Shown: piece by piece, positions 9,529 through 21,232 of the stretch | Layout: every line of letters starts with the position of its first letter | Position numbering within the stretch: position 1 is the first letter of the stretch | Assembly: GCF_005063415.1 (NCBI RefSeq) | Contig: NZ_SUEG01000001.1 | Location: forward strand, 1 to 64,000 | Direction: 5' to 3' | Origin: Mesorhizobium sp. | Lineage (GTDB): Bacteria; Pseudomonadota; Alphaproteobacteria; Rhizobiales; Rhizobiaceae | DNA length: 64,000 bases | Notes under the pieces: model-generated | Seen by the model: the letters and a program-made list of their open reading frames with translations, nothing else | Databases searched by the model: none | What the model was told of the DNA's origin: nothing | Program-made: the position numbers and the translations under genes

Positions 9529-11145
9529 ATGATCCTGATCCGCGCGATTGGCCTGATGCTGCTCCTCCTCCTGGGGACGCTGCCGCCGTCGAACGCCGGC
9601 GAAGCAGATCTGCGCGCGGTCATCGGCAAATTCGCCACCGCCACCAATTTTCCGGCGATCGAAGCCGTCGTGCGGGAGCTTGCGGCAACCAGCGATCCAG
9701 CCGTAGAACGGCCGCTTGCCGCGCTTGCGGAGGGCAGCCTTTACGTCCGCAAGGCCGATTCACTGGTCTTTGTCGGCAAGGAGAGTGGCGACAGCATCGA
9801 GTTGCTCGATGCGCTCACCGGCGAAAAATCGGGCGAAGCTGCCAAGACCGACATCATCAAGATCAAGGTCAACAACACGCTGCGTCGCGTTATCCGCGAC
9901 GCGCTGGGCACGCTGACGCTCGGCTCCAAGGATCCGGCCGTGCGCATTGCCGCCGCCGACACCATGTTCAAGACGCCGGACGCGGCAAACATCGAGCCGC
10001 TCGACACCGCGATCACTAATGAGAGCGTGGCAAGCGTCAAAGCGCTGCTCGAGCAGGCCCGCGCCGCGTCGGTTCTCGTTTCCGACAGGCCGGAGGCCGA
10101 CAAACTGGCAGCGATCGCGCTGATCGGTGCGCGCGGCGACCGCGATGCGGTGTCGCTGCTCACGTCGGTAGAGGCTAATTCCGAAGGTGCGGTGAAGGAC
10201 GCCGCGACGGCGGCGATCACCAACATCAATTCGACGCTGGCGCTGTGGGATGCCGGCCAGAATATCTGGTACGGCATATCCCTCGGATCGGTGCTGCTGC
10301 TGGCGGCGATTGGCCTGGCCATCACCTTCGGCGTCATGGGCGTCATCAACATGGCGCATGGCGAGATGGTCATGCTCGGCGCCTACACGACCTTCGTCGT
10401 GCAGGAGGTGATCCGCAATTCCTTTCCCGGCCTGTTCGACTGGTCGCTGGTCATCGCCCTGCCGCTGGCCTTCCTGGTAGCGGCGCTCGTCGGCCTTGTC
10501 ATCGAGCGCGGGCTGATCCGCTTCCTCTACGGCCGGCCGCTCGAAACCCTGCTGGCGACATGGGGTGTGTCGCTGATCCTGCAGCAGGCCGTACGCACCA
10601 TCTTCGGGCCGACCAACCAGGAGGTCGGCAACCCGTCATGGATGTCCGGCTCGTTCAATATCGGCCAGCTTGCCGTGACCTGGAACCGGCTCTGGATCCT
10701 GGTATTCGCGCTCGGCGTGTTCGCGGTGCTGCTCTACGTTATGAAACGTACGCCTTGGGGGCTGCAGATGCGTGCCGTCACCGCCAATCGCCGCATGGCC
10801 GCCTCGATGGGCATCAGGACGCCATGGGTCGATGCGCTAACGTTTGCACTCGGCTCCGGCATTGCCGGCATAGCCGGTGTCGCGCTCAGCCAGATCGACA
10901 ACGTCTCGCCCAATCTCGGTCGTGGCTACATCATCGACAGCTTCATGGTCGTCGTCTTCGGCGGTGTCGGCAATCTTTGGGGCACGCTGGTCGGCGCTTT
11001 CTCGCTCGGCATCGTCAACAAGTTCCTCGAACCTTACGCTGGAGCGGTGCTCGGCAAGATCGTCGTCCTGGTGCTGATCATCCTGTTCATCCAGAAACGC
11101 CCGCGCGGGCTGTTCGCGCTCAAGGGCAGGTCGGTGGAAGCATGA
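9529..11145 (+). CDS. urtB: urea ABC transporter, permease UrtB
   Basis: 538 residues. A signal sequence and a ~250-residue extracytoplasmic domain of helical repeats precede a LivH-type permease domain of about eight helices. The permease motif GVMGVINMAHGEMVMLGAY starts near residue 266. The N-terminal extension is normal for UrtB and distinguishes it from LivH. ATG 9529 follows a ~100-bp gap after urtA; an upstream in-frame start inside urtA was rejected. The stop overlaps urtC by 4 bp. Works with UrtC as the membrane channel for urea. Confidence 0.93.
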   Translation: MILIRAIGLMLLLLLGTLPPSNAGEADLRAVIGKFATATNFPAIEAVVRELAATSDPAVERPLAALAEGSLYVRKADSLVFVGKESGDSIELLDALTGEKSGEAAKTDIIKIKVNNTLRRVIRDALGTLTLGSKDPAVRIAAADTMFKTPDAANIEPLDTAITNESVASVKALLEQARAASVLVSDRPEADKLAAIALIGARGDRDAVSLLTSVEANSEGAVKDAATAAITNINSTLALWDAGQNIWYGISLGSVLLLAAIGLAITFGVMGVINMAHGEMVMLGAYTTFVVQEVIRNSFPGLFDWSLVIALPLAFLVAALVGLVIERGLIRFLYGRPLETLLATWGVSLILQQAVRTIFGPTNQEVGNPSWMSGSFNIGQLAVTWNRLWILVFALGVFAVLLYVMKRTPWGLQMRAVTANRRMAASMGIRTPWVDALTFALGSGIAGIAGVALSQIDNVSPNLGRGYIIDSFMVVVFGGVGNLWGTLVGAFSLGIVNKFLEPYAGAVLGKIVVLVLIILFIQKRPRGLFALKGRSVEA

Positions 11146-12374
11146 TCACGGGACGCTTCTTTGCTGCCGGCGCCGACCGCCGCGTCGCCATCACCATCTT
11201 CATCCTGCTGGCGGTTGCCATCGTCGTGCCGCTGCTCAACCTTGCGGTCTCGCCGACAAGTGCGTTTTACGTGCCGTCCTATATCGTCGCGCTCACCGGC
11301 AAATACTTGTGCTACGCACTGCTCGCCTTGGCGCTCGATCTCGTCTGGGGCTATTGCGGCATCCTCTCGCTCGGCCATGGCGCTTTCTTCGCGCTCGGCG
11401 GCTATGCGATGGGCATGTATCTGATGCGCCAGATCGGCTCGCGCGGCGTCTACGGCAATCCGCTGCTGCCGGATTTCATGGTATTCCTTAACTACAAGGA
11501 ATTGCCATGGTTCTGGTATGGTTTCGACCATTTCTGGTTGGCGGCGGTCATGGTGCTTGCGGTACCTGGCCTGCTCGCCTTCGTCTTCGGCTGGTTCGCC
11601 TTCCGCAGCCGCGTTACCGGCGTCTATCTGTCGATCATCACCCAGGCGATGACGTATGCGCTGCTGCTTGCGTTTTTCCGCAACGACATGGGTTTCGGCG
11701 GCAATAACGGCCTGACTGATTTCAAGGACATTTTAGGCTTCAACGTGCAGGCCGACATGACACGCTCGGCGCTGTTCGCGGCCAGCGCCGTCATGCTGGC
11801 GTTTGCCGTCTTCGTCACCTGGACAATCGTCGGTTCCAAATACGGCAAGCTTTTGATGGCAGTGCGCGATGCCGAGAGCCGCACACGCTTCCTCGGCTGG
11901 CGGGCGGAGAACGTCAAACTGTTCGCCTTCACCGTGTCGGCGGTGATGGCCGGCATCGCCGGTGCGCTTTACGTGCCGCAGGTCGGTATCATCAACCCCG
12001 GCGAATTCGAGCCGTCCAATTCGATCGAGGTGGTGGTGTGGGCGGCCGTCGGCGGGCGCGGCACCATCGTCGGGCCGATCATCGGCGCGCTTCTGGTCAA
12101 TGCCGGTAAATCCTGGTTCACCGGCGTGCTGCCGGAATTCTGGCTGTTTGCGCTGGGCGGACTGTTTGTCGCCGTCACGCTGTTCCTGCCCAAGGGCATC
12201 ATCGGCATGTGGGATTCCTGGCGCGGCAACGCCAAGGCGATGCGGGCAGCCTCGGCCGCCGAGGAAGCCGGCATCGATCCCGACGCGCCAGTGCCGCCGA
12301 AAATCGATCGCTCGGCGGCGAGAAGGCCGGGCGACTGGTCGGCCTCCGGCGCCGAACCGCAGCCGGCGGAGTGA
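11142..12374 (+). CDS. urtC: urea ABC transporter, permease UrtC
   Basis: 410-residue LivM-type inner-membrane permease with about ten hydrophobic segments and the conserved WGYCGILSLGHGAFFALGGY motif. The 3' end carries a charged, proline-rich cytoplasmic tail (about the last 45 residues). ATG 11142 overlaps the urtB stop (ATGA). An open frame continues upstream to 10245 through urtB in another frame and is not part of the gene. Pairs with UrtB. Confidence 0.93.
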   Translation: MITGRFFAAGADRRVAITIFILLAVAIVVPLLNLAVSPTSAFYVPSYIVALTGKYLCYALLALALDLVWGYCGILSLGHGAFFALGGYAMGMYLMRQIGSRGVYGNPLLPDFMVFLNYKELPWFWYGFDHFWLAAVMVLAVPGLLAFVFGWFAFRSRVTGVYLSIITQAMTYALLLAFFRNDMGFGGNNGLTDFKDILGFNVQADMTRSALFAASAVMLAFAVFVTWTIVGSKYGKLLMAVRDAESRTRFLGWRAENVKLFAFTVSAVMAGIAGALYVPQVGIINPGEFEPSNSIEVVVWAAVGGRGTIVGPIIGALLVNAGKSWFTGVLPEFWLFALGGLFVAVTLFLPKGIIGMWDSWRGNAKAMRAASAAEEAGIDPDAPVPPKIDRSAARRPGDWSASGAEPQPAE

Positions 12375-12381
12375 TGGCCTG

Positions 12382-13128
12382 ATGTCGAAGAGCAACACCA
12401 TCCTCTATCTCGACGGTGTGTCGGTTTCCTTTGATGGTTTTCGCGCCATCAACAACCTGTCGCTGGTGCTCGATAAGGGCGAGATGCGGGCGATCATCGG
12501 CCCTAACGGCGCCGGCAAGACGACGATGATGGACATCGTCACCGGCAAGACGCGGCCCGACGCGGGCGAGGTCTTCTTTCACGGCGAAGTCGACCTGACC
12601 AAACACGACGAGGCCGAAATCGCCATGATGGGCATCGGCCGTAAATTCCAGAAGCCGACCGTCTTCGAAAGCCACACGATCGAGGACAATCTGATGCTGG
12701 CGCTGAAAGGCCCGCGCTCGATCTTCCCGGCACTGTTCCATCGTCGCTCGGCCGCGGATGTGCGGCAGATCGACGACATTCTCGGCATCATCCGGCTGGG
12801 CGACAAGCGTGACGAGCTCGCCGCCAATTTGAGCCATGGCCAAAAACAATGGCTCGAGATCGGCATGCTTCTGGCGCAGGATCCGAAGCTGCTGCTGGTC
12901 GACGAACCGGTTGCCGGCATGACCGACGCCGAGACCGAGGAAACCGCGCGGCTGCTTAGGGACATCGCGCGCGACCATTCGGTCATCGTCGTCGAGCACG
13001 ACATGCATTTCGTGCGCGAGCTCGGCGTCAAGGTCACCTGCCTGCACGAAGGCTCGGTCCTTTCCGAAGGTTCGCTCGATTTCGTTTCGGCCGACGAGCG
13101 CGTCGTCGAAGTCTACCTGGGGAGATGA
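12382..13128 (+). CDS. urtD: urea ABC transporter, ATP-binding protein UrtD
   Basis: 248-residue LivG-like ATPase. Walker A is GPNGAGKT, the signature is NLSHGQKQWLEIGMLL, Walker B is LLLVDEPVAGM, and the H-loop His is in VVEHDMHFV. The signature LSHGQ in place of LSGGQ is usual for UrtD. Seven bp after urtC; its stop overlaps a 23-codon open frame that leads to urtE. Energises urea import with UrtE. Confidence 0.94.
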   Translation: MSKSNTILYLDGVSVSFDGFRAINNLSLVLDKGEMRAIIGPNGAGKTTMMDIVTGKTRPDAGEVFFHGEVDLTKHDEAEIAMMGIGRKFQKPTVFESHTIEDNLMLALKGPRSIFPALFHRRSAADVRQIDDILGIIRLGDKRDELAANLSHGQKQWLEIGMLLAQDPKLLLVDEPVAGMTDAETEETARLLRDIARDHSVIVVEHDMHFVRELGVKVTCLHEGSVLSEGSLDFVSADERVVEVYLGR

Positions 13129-13196
13129 ACATGGTCTGGCGCGTTCCGTTCCATCATTTCGACCTTTCGTTCTTCAGGCGTTGGAGAAGGCACTGA
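13125..13196 (+). CDS. possible 23-codon coupling peptide between urtD and urtE
   Basis: An ATG at 13125 overlaps the urtD stop (ATGA). The frame runs 23 codons and stops at 13196, two bases before the urtE ATG, so ribosomes leaving urtD could be carried across the gap to urtE. The peptide is rich in His, Phe and Arg. There is no evidence beyond this geometry; it may be chance. Confidence 0.2.
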   Translation: MNMVWRVPFHHFDLSFFRRWRRH

Positions 13197-13198
13197 CC

Positions 13199-13894
13199 AT
13201 GCTCGAAGTCTCCAATGCCACGTTGCATTACGGCGCTGCCCAGGCGCTGCGCGGCGTCTCGCTAAAGGCCGGCGCCGGCAAGATCACCTGCGTGCTCGGC
13301 CGCAACGGCGTCGGCAAGACCAGTTTGATGAGATCGATCGTCGGCCATCATCGGCTGACGAGCGGAAGTGTTGCCTTCGAGGGGAAGGCGCTCGACCGGA
13401 GCGCGGCGTATGATCGCGCCCGGTCGGGCATCGCATTCGTGCCGCAGGGCAGGGAGATATTTCCGCTGCTTACGGTGCGGGAAAACCTCGAATCGGGCTT
13501 CGCGCCGCTGAGGCGCGCCGACCGCAATATTCCCGGTCACGTCTTCGAATTGTTTCCGGTGCTGAAGCAGATGCTCGCGCGCCGCGGCGGTGACCTTTCC
13601 GGCGGCCAGCAGCAGCAGCTTGCCATCGGCAGGGCGCTGGTGATGCGGCCGAAACTGCTGGTCCTCGACGAACCGACCGAAGGCATCCAGCCGTCGATCA
13701 TCAAGGATATCGGCCGCGCCATCCGCTATCTGCGCGACCAGGCCGGCATTGCCGTGCTTTTGGTCGAACAATATCTCGATTTCTGCCGGGAATTGGCCGA
13801 CGAGGTCAACATCATGGACCGCGGCCAGATCGTCCATACCGGCCCCGCCGAGGATCTCGACCGGGCGGACGTCCGCAAATTCCTGACTGTCTGA
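13199..13894 (+). CDS. urtE: urea ABC transporter, ATP-binding protein UrtE
   Basis: 231-residue LivF-like ATPase. Walker A is GRNGVGKT, the signature is DLSGGQQQQLAIGRAL, Walker B is LLVLDEPTEGIQPSI, and the H-loop region reads LLVEQYLDF, with Gln in place of the usual His, as is normal in LivF/UrtE proteins. ATG 13199 follows GGAGAAGG; TTG 13181 is a weaker alternative. Last gene of the urt operon. Urease genes are not in the window. Confidence 0.93.
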   Translation: MLEVSNATLHYGAAQALRGVSLKAGAGKITCVLGRNGVGKTSLMRSIVGHHRLTSGSVAFEGKALDRSAAYDRARSGIAFVPQGREIFPLLTVRENLESGFAPLRRADRNIPGHVFELFPVLKQMLARRGGDLSGGQQQQLAIGRALVMRPKLLVLDEPTEGIQPSIIKDIGRAIRYLRDQAGIAVLLVEQYLDFCRELADEVNIMDRGQIVHTGPAEDLDRADVRKFLTV

Positions 13895-14111
13895 ATTCTT
13901 ATTGATTCCATTACTTTGCAACTCTGGCGCGCTGCAGATTGCGTGCTAGATTTTGCTTGGCCTTGGTGAGTCGGCCGCTTTCCGTACCAGTTTCAACTTG
14001 GCAGATCAGGGGAAGGCGCGGCCCGCGTCGGCACGCTTGCGCGCAAGCCGTTCCCTTCCAGCGATCTGTTGTCGTCCAACATTTCGGGTGCTTGGGAGCC
14101 AAGGCCAGTCG

Positions 14112-14312
14112 ATGGAGCGCTATGTCGAGGACTACCAGAAACGACGGCTCACGGAGCGCGTCGACATCCTAACAGCCATCAACATTCTGAAATCGCAGGG
14201 GTATGACCACGACGAACTCATCGCGGAGATCACCAAGGTCTTCTATGTCGATCTCGATGCCTTTAACGAGATCGTCAGGGTTGATCGGCGTCCGGACGAA
14301 CGCGCCGCATAG
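14112..14312 (+). CDS. small conserved protein, function unknown
   Basis: 66-residue acidic, helical protein starting MERYVEDYQKRR. No signal peptide, membrane segment or known motif is visible. The ATG was chosen because the sequence upstream loses coding character and reads as GC-rich noncoding DNA (13895-14111). The terminal TAG falls before the convergent DUF72 gene. Its composition (DHDELIAEITKVFYVDLDAF) resembles small regulatory or adaptor proteins, but I do not recognise it. Confidence 0.6.
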   Translation: MERYVEDYQKRRLTERVDILTAINILKSQGYDHDELIAEITKVFYVDLDAFNEIVRVDRRPDERAA

Positions 14313-14356
14313 CCGGTAGTTTAGGACCAAGCCAGGCGGACCACCGACAGCGGGCG

Positions 14357-15163
14357 TCAGCCTGCTACCCGCTTCATCAGCGCGATGGCTCCGAATGGAG
14401 CGCGGACCTTGCCCTCGGTGATGAAGTAGACGAACACGTCGCGTGGCTTGACCGGCGCGTCGGTTGAAGGATCGGCACGCGGCAGGTCGGCCGGCACCTT
14501 GCCTTCCGCCCAGGTTTTTGCGCGCGCCGCCCATTCGTCGAGCGCCTTTGGCGTGTAGCAATCGGGATTGTCGTCGCTGCCGGTCTGCAGCCGCGCATAG
14601 ATGAAATCGCCGGTAACGTCGGCAATCGCTGGATATTTGGCATGGTCGGCATAGACGACCGCCACCTTGTAGTTGCGCGCCAGCGCTGCGAATTCCGGCA
14701 CGATGAAGCTGTCGTTGCGCACCTCGACCGCGTGGCGCAGCGCAACGCCGTCCTGCTTCTCCGGCAACAGCTTGAGGAAGGCCTCGAAGTCGTCCGGGTC
14801 GAATTTCTTGGTCGGCGCGAATTGCCATAGGATCGGCCCGAGCTTGTCGCCAAGTGCCGCGACGCCCGACCCGAGAAAGCGCATTATCGATTCGCCGGCC
14901 TCGCCGAGCACGCGGCGGTTGGTGACGAAGCGGTTGCCCTTCAGCGAATAGACGAAACCATCCGGCGCCTCATTGGCCCATTTGACGAAAGTCGGTTCCT
15001 TGAAGCTCGAATAATAGGTGCCGTTGACCTCGATAGTCGGCACTTGCCGGCTGGCATAATGCAGTTGCTTGGCCTTCGACAATTTGTCCGGGTAGAAGGA
15101 CGTGTCCCACGGCTCGAAGGTCCAGCCGCCCATGCCGGCGCGGATTGTTCCTGATTGAGTCAT
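14357..15163 (-). CDS. DUF72 domain protein (YecE-like)
   Basis: 268 residues. A TIM-barrel-like DUF72 protein, recognisable by GMGGWTFEPWDTSFYP near the N-terminus, the segment VNGTYYSSFKEPTFVKWA, LGPILWQFAPTKKFD, and FVYFITEGKVRAPFGA near the end. No reaction is established for the family. ATG 15163 has a good upstream GGGAGGA; the open frame continues further upstream without homology. It is transcribed with the following GNAT, DUF302 and uvrA genes on the same strand, but gaps suggest separate units. Confidence 0.88.
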   Translation of the reverse strand: MTQSGTIRAGMGGWTFEPWDTSFYPDKLSKAKQLHYASRQVPTIEVNGTYYSSFKEPTFVKWANEAPDGFVYSLKGNRFVTNRRVLGEAGESIMRFLGSGVAALGDKLGPILWQFAPTKKFDPDDFEAFLKLLPEKQDGVALRHAVEVRNDSFIVPEFAALARNYKVAVVYADHAKYPAIADVTGDFIYARLQTGSDDNPDCYTPKALDEWAARAKTWAEGKVPADLPRADPSTDAPVKPRDVFVYFITEGKVRAPFGAIALMKRVAG

Positions 15164-15191
15164 GGTAGTCCTCCCGGTTTGCAGAAAAGGA

Positions 15192-15662
15192 TCACGCGAT
15201 GGCGGTCGTCTCGACGGCTTTCGCCATGTCGACGACCGTCCATCCTGACCGATATGGATTGGGCCGGCGACCCGTTTCGCGAAATCCGTAGGCCTTATAC
15301 AACGAAACGTTCCGTTCCATTCTGGAATTGGTGTAGAGTCGGATTTCAGCCAAGCTCCACAGGCGCGTCTGTTGCTCGGCCCAGTCGAGCAGCCCGATGC
15401 CGAAACCCTTGCCCTGAAAGGCGGGCGCAACGGCGACGCTGAAGATCATTGTATGGTCCGCATGTCGTTCGAGAACGATCAAGCCAGCCGTCTGCCCATC
15501 TTGCTCCGAAAGCCAGACCTCGCCGCGCTCGATGTGCGGCGCATAGTCCTCGGTAACCGGGATCGGCGGTGCTCCGAGCATCGCGGTGTAAGGCGCGTAG
15601 GCGGCTTCCGTCAGCGAGATCACCGTGGCGAGATCATCGGCCCGAGCGGCTCTCATGATCAA
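15192..15662 (-). CDS. GNAT family N-acetyltransferase
   Basis: 156 residues. The acetyl-CoA-binding motif A is VAVAPAFQGKGFGIGLLDWAE (the pyrophosphate loop QGKGFG is of the Q/RxxGxG/A type), followed by a motif B region RMERNVSLYKAYGFRETGR. Substrate unknown. Starts at M1 or at M3 (15656). Its start overlaps the end of the DUF302 gene by 4 bp, so the two are probably co-translated. Confidence 0.88.
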   Translation of the reverse strand: MIMRAARADDLATVISLTEAAYAPYTAMLGAPPIPVTEDYAPHIERGEVWLSEQDGQTAGLIVLERHADHTMIFSVAVAPAFQGKGFGIGLLDWAEQQTRLWSLAEIRLYTNSRMERNVSLYKAYGFRETGRRPNPYRSGWTVVDMAKAVETTAIA

Positions 15663-16068
15663 AACTGGCCCGCGCTGGCAGCGGCCGCAATCACCTTGTC
15701 CATGCCGGCCGCTATCGCCGCGACGGCATTGCGACTGGCGTCGCCCAAGTCGTGGCGATCAGCCATCCAGTGCGCATCATTGTAGGAGAGCCAGACCTTG
15801 CCTTGCTCATCCTCCCAAGCCAACGCCTTGACCGGCAGATCGATGCCGGCAAGCTGCCGGTCCTGCATCAGCGGCGTACCTCCTTTCGGATTGCCGAAAA
15901 TCAGGAGCTGGGTTGGACGCAGTGATGTTTCGACACTGCGCGCACCGGCGGCGTGGTCGATGCGGGCGAAGACCAGCAATCCTGCACGTTCCACAGTCTC
16001 GACCAGGCGATCGATGGTTTCGGCCACGCCGAAGCGGCTTTGGACCGTGAGGAGACCGTTCTTTGCCA

Positions 16069-16072
<4 letters not shown>
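15659..16072 (-). CDS. DUF302 domain protein
   Basis: 137 residues. DUF302 fold, with the typical ends: an N-terminal [30 protein letters not shown]-type segment (helix then strand), and [19 protein letters not shown] in the middle. These small cytoplasmic or periplasmic proteins have no assigned reaction. Its start overlaps the uvrA stop by 4 bp, placing it in a uvrA-DUF302-GNAT transcription unit. Confidence 0.87.
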
Positions 16073-18990
<2,918 letters not shown>

Positions 18991-19141
18991 CGCCGGTCGC
19001 CGCCTCAGAATCTGGAATTCGTGGGATGGGCGGGTTTTCCCGACCATCCCCTATGTAGGTAATTTCGCCGCCTTTTCGAGAGACGCCACAACTCTCGACC
19101 AAAGCGTTTAACCGCCTTTCGCGCGAACGGGCAAGCGGAAA

Positions 19142-19169
19142 GAACAAAGGCTGAACACGCTCCTGACAA
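19142..19169 (-). promoter_or_regulatory. uvrA promoter with LexA box
   Basis: GAAC-AAAGGCT-GAAC (19142-19156) matches the alphaproteobacterial LexA operator GAAC-N7-GAAC exactly. On the minus strand, a TTGTCA -35-like element (19169-19164) is followed 17 bp later by a weak -10 inside the box, so LexA would occlude the promoter. Confidence 0.8.
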
Positions 19170-19567
19170 AAGCTGCCCGTACAGCCGGCTTCACAAAGCG
19201 TCTTGCGATCACATTTTTCGGTAATCGGCTATTCAAGGTTGACGTCCATGTGTCACGGGGGCAGACTCCAAGCGTCAACGAAGCCGGCCGTCTTTCGATG
19301 GCCTCGCGGCCTGGGGCTAGCCTGCGAGACGCCGCGGGTTATGCGATGAGCGCTTCGACGACGACAGTCACAACGAACAGAAGGAGAGCAGAGGCATGAC
19401 TCCACCGGATAGTTCCTTGAGGCTCCACGTGTCGCTGGAGCCGCGGCAGGTATAAGTAGCCAGGTCAGGCGTTTAGCGCCACCTGCCAACGTTGACCTGC
19501 CGATCCCCACAACAATTAGAGACTGCTAGTCGGATCGTCGGCTGAACGCCGCGAAGCATCCGAAATA
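19157..19567. other. long gap upstream of uvrA with mini-ORFs and hairpins
   Basis: No ordinary gene is visible here. Two overlapping plus-strand mini-ORFs are present: 19346-19399 (17 codons) and 19396-19455 (19 codons), overlapping as ATGA. The second has a strong AAGGAG ahead of its ATG. Hairpins follow: GGCTCCA/TGGAGCC (19421-19427, 19436-19442), and an imperfect stem CAGGT..GGCG/CGCC..ACCTG (19461-19485). It could be a leader, a small RNA or a small-protein mRNA, or chance. No Rfam family is recognised. Confidence 0.3.
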
Positions 19568-19646
19568 AAAAGCCGGCAGTACACTCCCGGCAATTTGGAT
19601 TTCAGATCCAAGAAGCCCCGTCAGTTGCAAAAGCAATGGCGGGGCT
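19568..19646 (-). terminator. terminator-like hairpins after the 98-residue gene
   Basis: Stem AGCCCCG/CGGGGCT (19614-19620, 19640-19646), with an inner TTGC/GCAA stem around AAAA. A second stem, GCCGG/CCGGC, is followed on the minus strand by TTTTTATTT (19571-19563 region). Both lie just downstream of the minus-strand gene ending at 19689. Confidence 0.55.
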
Positions 19647-19688
19647 GTTCGTTTGAAGCGCAATATTTGTGGTTCACACCAGGCGAAC

Positions 19689-19985
19689 TTAGCGGCTGGG
19701 AGGCCTGATCCCGCCGGTAGCGACATCGATGGTTATGCTGCCGGAAATCCGAACGTCGGTATCGCCGATCTTGAACGTGCCGTTGCCGCTGCTTGGAACC
19801 ACGTCGTCGGGCTCGGGCTGCGGAGTTGGCTCGGCGATGCGATAGTCGCTGGTCACACCGGGCAGGGCGCCTTTTTGCGAAGACGTCGAATTATCTTGGG
19901 CAAGTGCCATGCCCACCAGCATGTTCGTGCCCACAATGGCGGCAATGGCAAGGCATAGGCTGGATGAACGGCTGGCGGTCATCAC
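19689..19985 (-). CDS. small hypothetical secreted protein
   Basis: 98 residues. A hydrophobic N-terminus (LCLAIAAIVGTNMLVGMALAQ) looks like a signal peptide cut after ALA. A short Ser/Pro-rich linker follows, then GTFKIGDTDVRISGSITIDVATGG, a beta-strand-rich stretch resembling the surface-exposed or amyloid-like beta repeats in other rhizobial secreted proteins. I do not recognise a family. It stands alone between the uvrA upstream gap and clpP. Confidence 0.5.
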   Translation of the reverse strand: MMTASRSSSLCLAIAAIVGTNMLVGMALAQDNSTSSQKGALPGVTSDYRIAEPTPQPEPDDVVPSSGNGTFKIGDTDVRISGSITIDVATGGIRPPSR

Positions 19986-20075
19986 CTGACTATAGTGCGG
20001 CGATAGCGCCGAAGCCAGACCGGCGGCGCTGAAAGTTGCCGGCCCTCATATCGCTCAGTTCCGTTTGAAGGTGCT

Positions 20076-20681
20076 TCACGCGGCCTGCTTGCGAGTGTCG
20101 AAAACATGGTCAACGAGGCCCCAATCCTTGGCCTCCTGGGCAGTCATGAAAAAGTCGCGGTCGAGTGTGCGTTCCACTTCTTCGTAGCTGCGGCCGCAAT
20201 GGTGGGCGTAAAGATCGGTCATGCGCCGCTTGGTGCGGAGGATGCCCTCGGCATGGCGCTGGATGTCGGAGGCTTGGCCCTGGAAACCGCCGAGAGGCTG
20301 ATGCAGCACGATGCTAGTGTTGGGTAGCGCGATGCGCCGCCCCGGTGTGCCGGCCATCAAAAGGAACGAGGCCATCGAGGCGGCGAAACCCATACAAACG
20401 GTGGAGACCGGGCAGCTGATATACTGCATCGTATCATAGATGGCGAAACCGCTGGTCACCACGCCGCCCGGCGAGTTGATGTAGAGCGAGACCTCCTTGT
20501 CGGGATTGTCGGATTCCAGCGACAGAAGCTGGGCGCAGACCAGCGCCGAGGTGCCGTCGTCGATGGGCCCGTTGATGAAGACGATGCGCTCGCGCAGTAG
20601 CCGCGAAAATATGTCGAAGGCGCGTTCGCCGCGGCTCGACTGCTCGATCACCATCGGCACCAGATTGGCAAGGCCGCTCAT
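20076..20681 (-). CDS. clpP: ClpP-family serine protease, solitary copy
   Basis: 201 residues. Catalytic Ser102 lies in MGFAASMAS and His127 in [10 protein letters not shown]; the acidic residue is in the DRDFF segment near 174-176. The normal core proteolytic tetradecamer subunit would pair with ClpX or ClpA. There is no clpX or tig next to it, so this is probably a second ClpP paralogue rather than the housekeeping copy. It is divergently arranged from nothing obvious; the next gene upstream is the AHSA1 protein on the same strand. Nothing is missing from the catalytic set. Confidence 0.9.
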   Translation of the reverse strand: MSGLANLVPMVIEQSSRGERAFDIFSRLLRERIVFINGPIDDGTSALVCAQLLSLESDNPDKEVSLYINSPGGVVTSGFAIYDTMQYISCPVSTVCMGFAASMASFLLMAGTPGRRIALPNTSIVLHQPLGGFQGQASDIQRHAEGILRTKRRMTDLYAHHCGRSYEEVERTLDRDFFMTAQEAKDWGLVDHVFDTRKQAA

Positions 20682-20707
20682 CGTTTGTCTCCGTTGACTG
20701 TTGTCGT

Positions 20708-21232
20708 TCAGGCCGCGCGCAGGAAGAGGCGCGGGGTGTTTGCGGCGATCTGGGTGTGCCTGGGAGTGCGCGCTTCAAAGGAAAGCCGGCAACCGGCGCC
20801 TGCCATCGCGATCTCCGGCATCGCTGCCCGAGCAAAACCATCATGGACGATGCGCAGATGCGTGCCGCCGGAAAAGGTTCGGTCGAGCGTAATGGTGACG
20901 ATGCTGTCCACTGGGCTGTCGTCCATTGGGCTGTCCACGGGGCTGCCGGGCGGCACCTGCGTGCCGCCGGGCGCCGGCCGCTCCCGCCAGGAATAGCGCA
21001 GCAGCCGTCCGGGATCCGCGTCGAGGATTTCGCACTCGATCGGCGCCTCCGGCGCTTTAAATGCAAAGCGGCTACCGATCGTTGGTTCAATGTCGTTTGG
21101 CATCATCCAGGCCGCGAGCAGGTCCGGCACCGTCAGCGCCCGCCACACCTTTTCCGGCGGCTCGGGCAGCTCGCACTCGAACTCGATCTTGTCTGCTGCC
21201 ATTTCCGCGCGTTCTTTGCCTCGGCTGGTCAT
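20708..21232 (-). CDS. SRPBCC / AHSA1 domain protein
   Basis: 174 residues. START-like fold of the AHSA1 type: [22 protein letters not shown] at the N-terminus, GSRFAFKA, and [14 protein letters not shown] toward the end. A small internal repeat, [14 protein letters not shown], sits in the middle. Start overlaps the ArsR stop by 4 bp. Such ArsR-AHSA1 pairs are common and their ligand is usually unknown; the regulator probably controls this gene. Confidence 0.85.
   Translation of the reverse strand: MTSRGKERAEMAADKIEFECELPEPPEKVWRALTVPDLLAAWMMPNDIEPTIGSRFAFKAPEAPIECEILDADPGRLLRYSWRERPAPGGTQVPPGSPVDSPMDDSPVDSIVTITLDRTFSGGTHLRIVHDGFARAAMPEIAMAGAGCRLSFEARTPRHTQIAANTPRLFLRAA

Noticed and set aside
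7917-9647. Long frame antisense to urtA
   Set aside because: Same reasoning; it would also cover the sigma-54 promoter.
10245-11141. Extended N-terminus of urtC
   Set aside because: This part reads through urtB in another frame; the permease begins at the ATG overlapping the urtB stop.
19253-19510. 85-residue minus-strand gene upstream of uvrA
   Set aside because: Arg- and Pro-rich translation without Shine-Dalgarno support or recognisable features.
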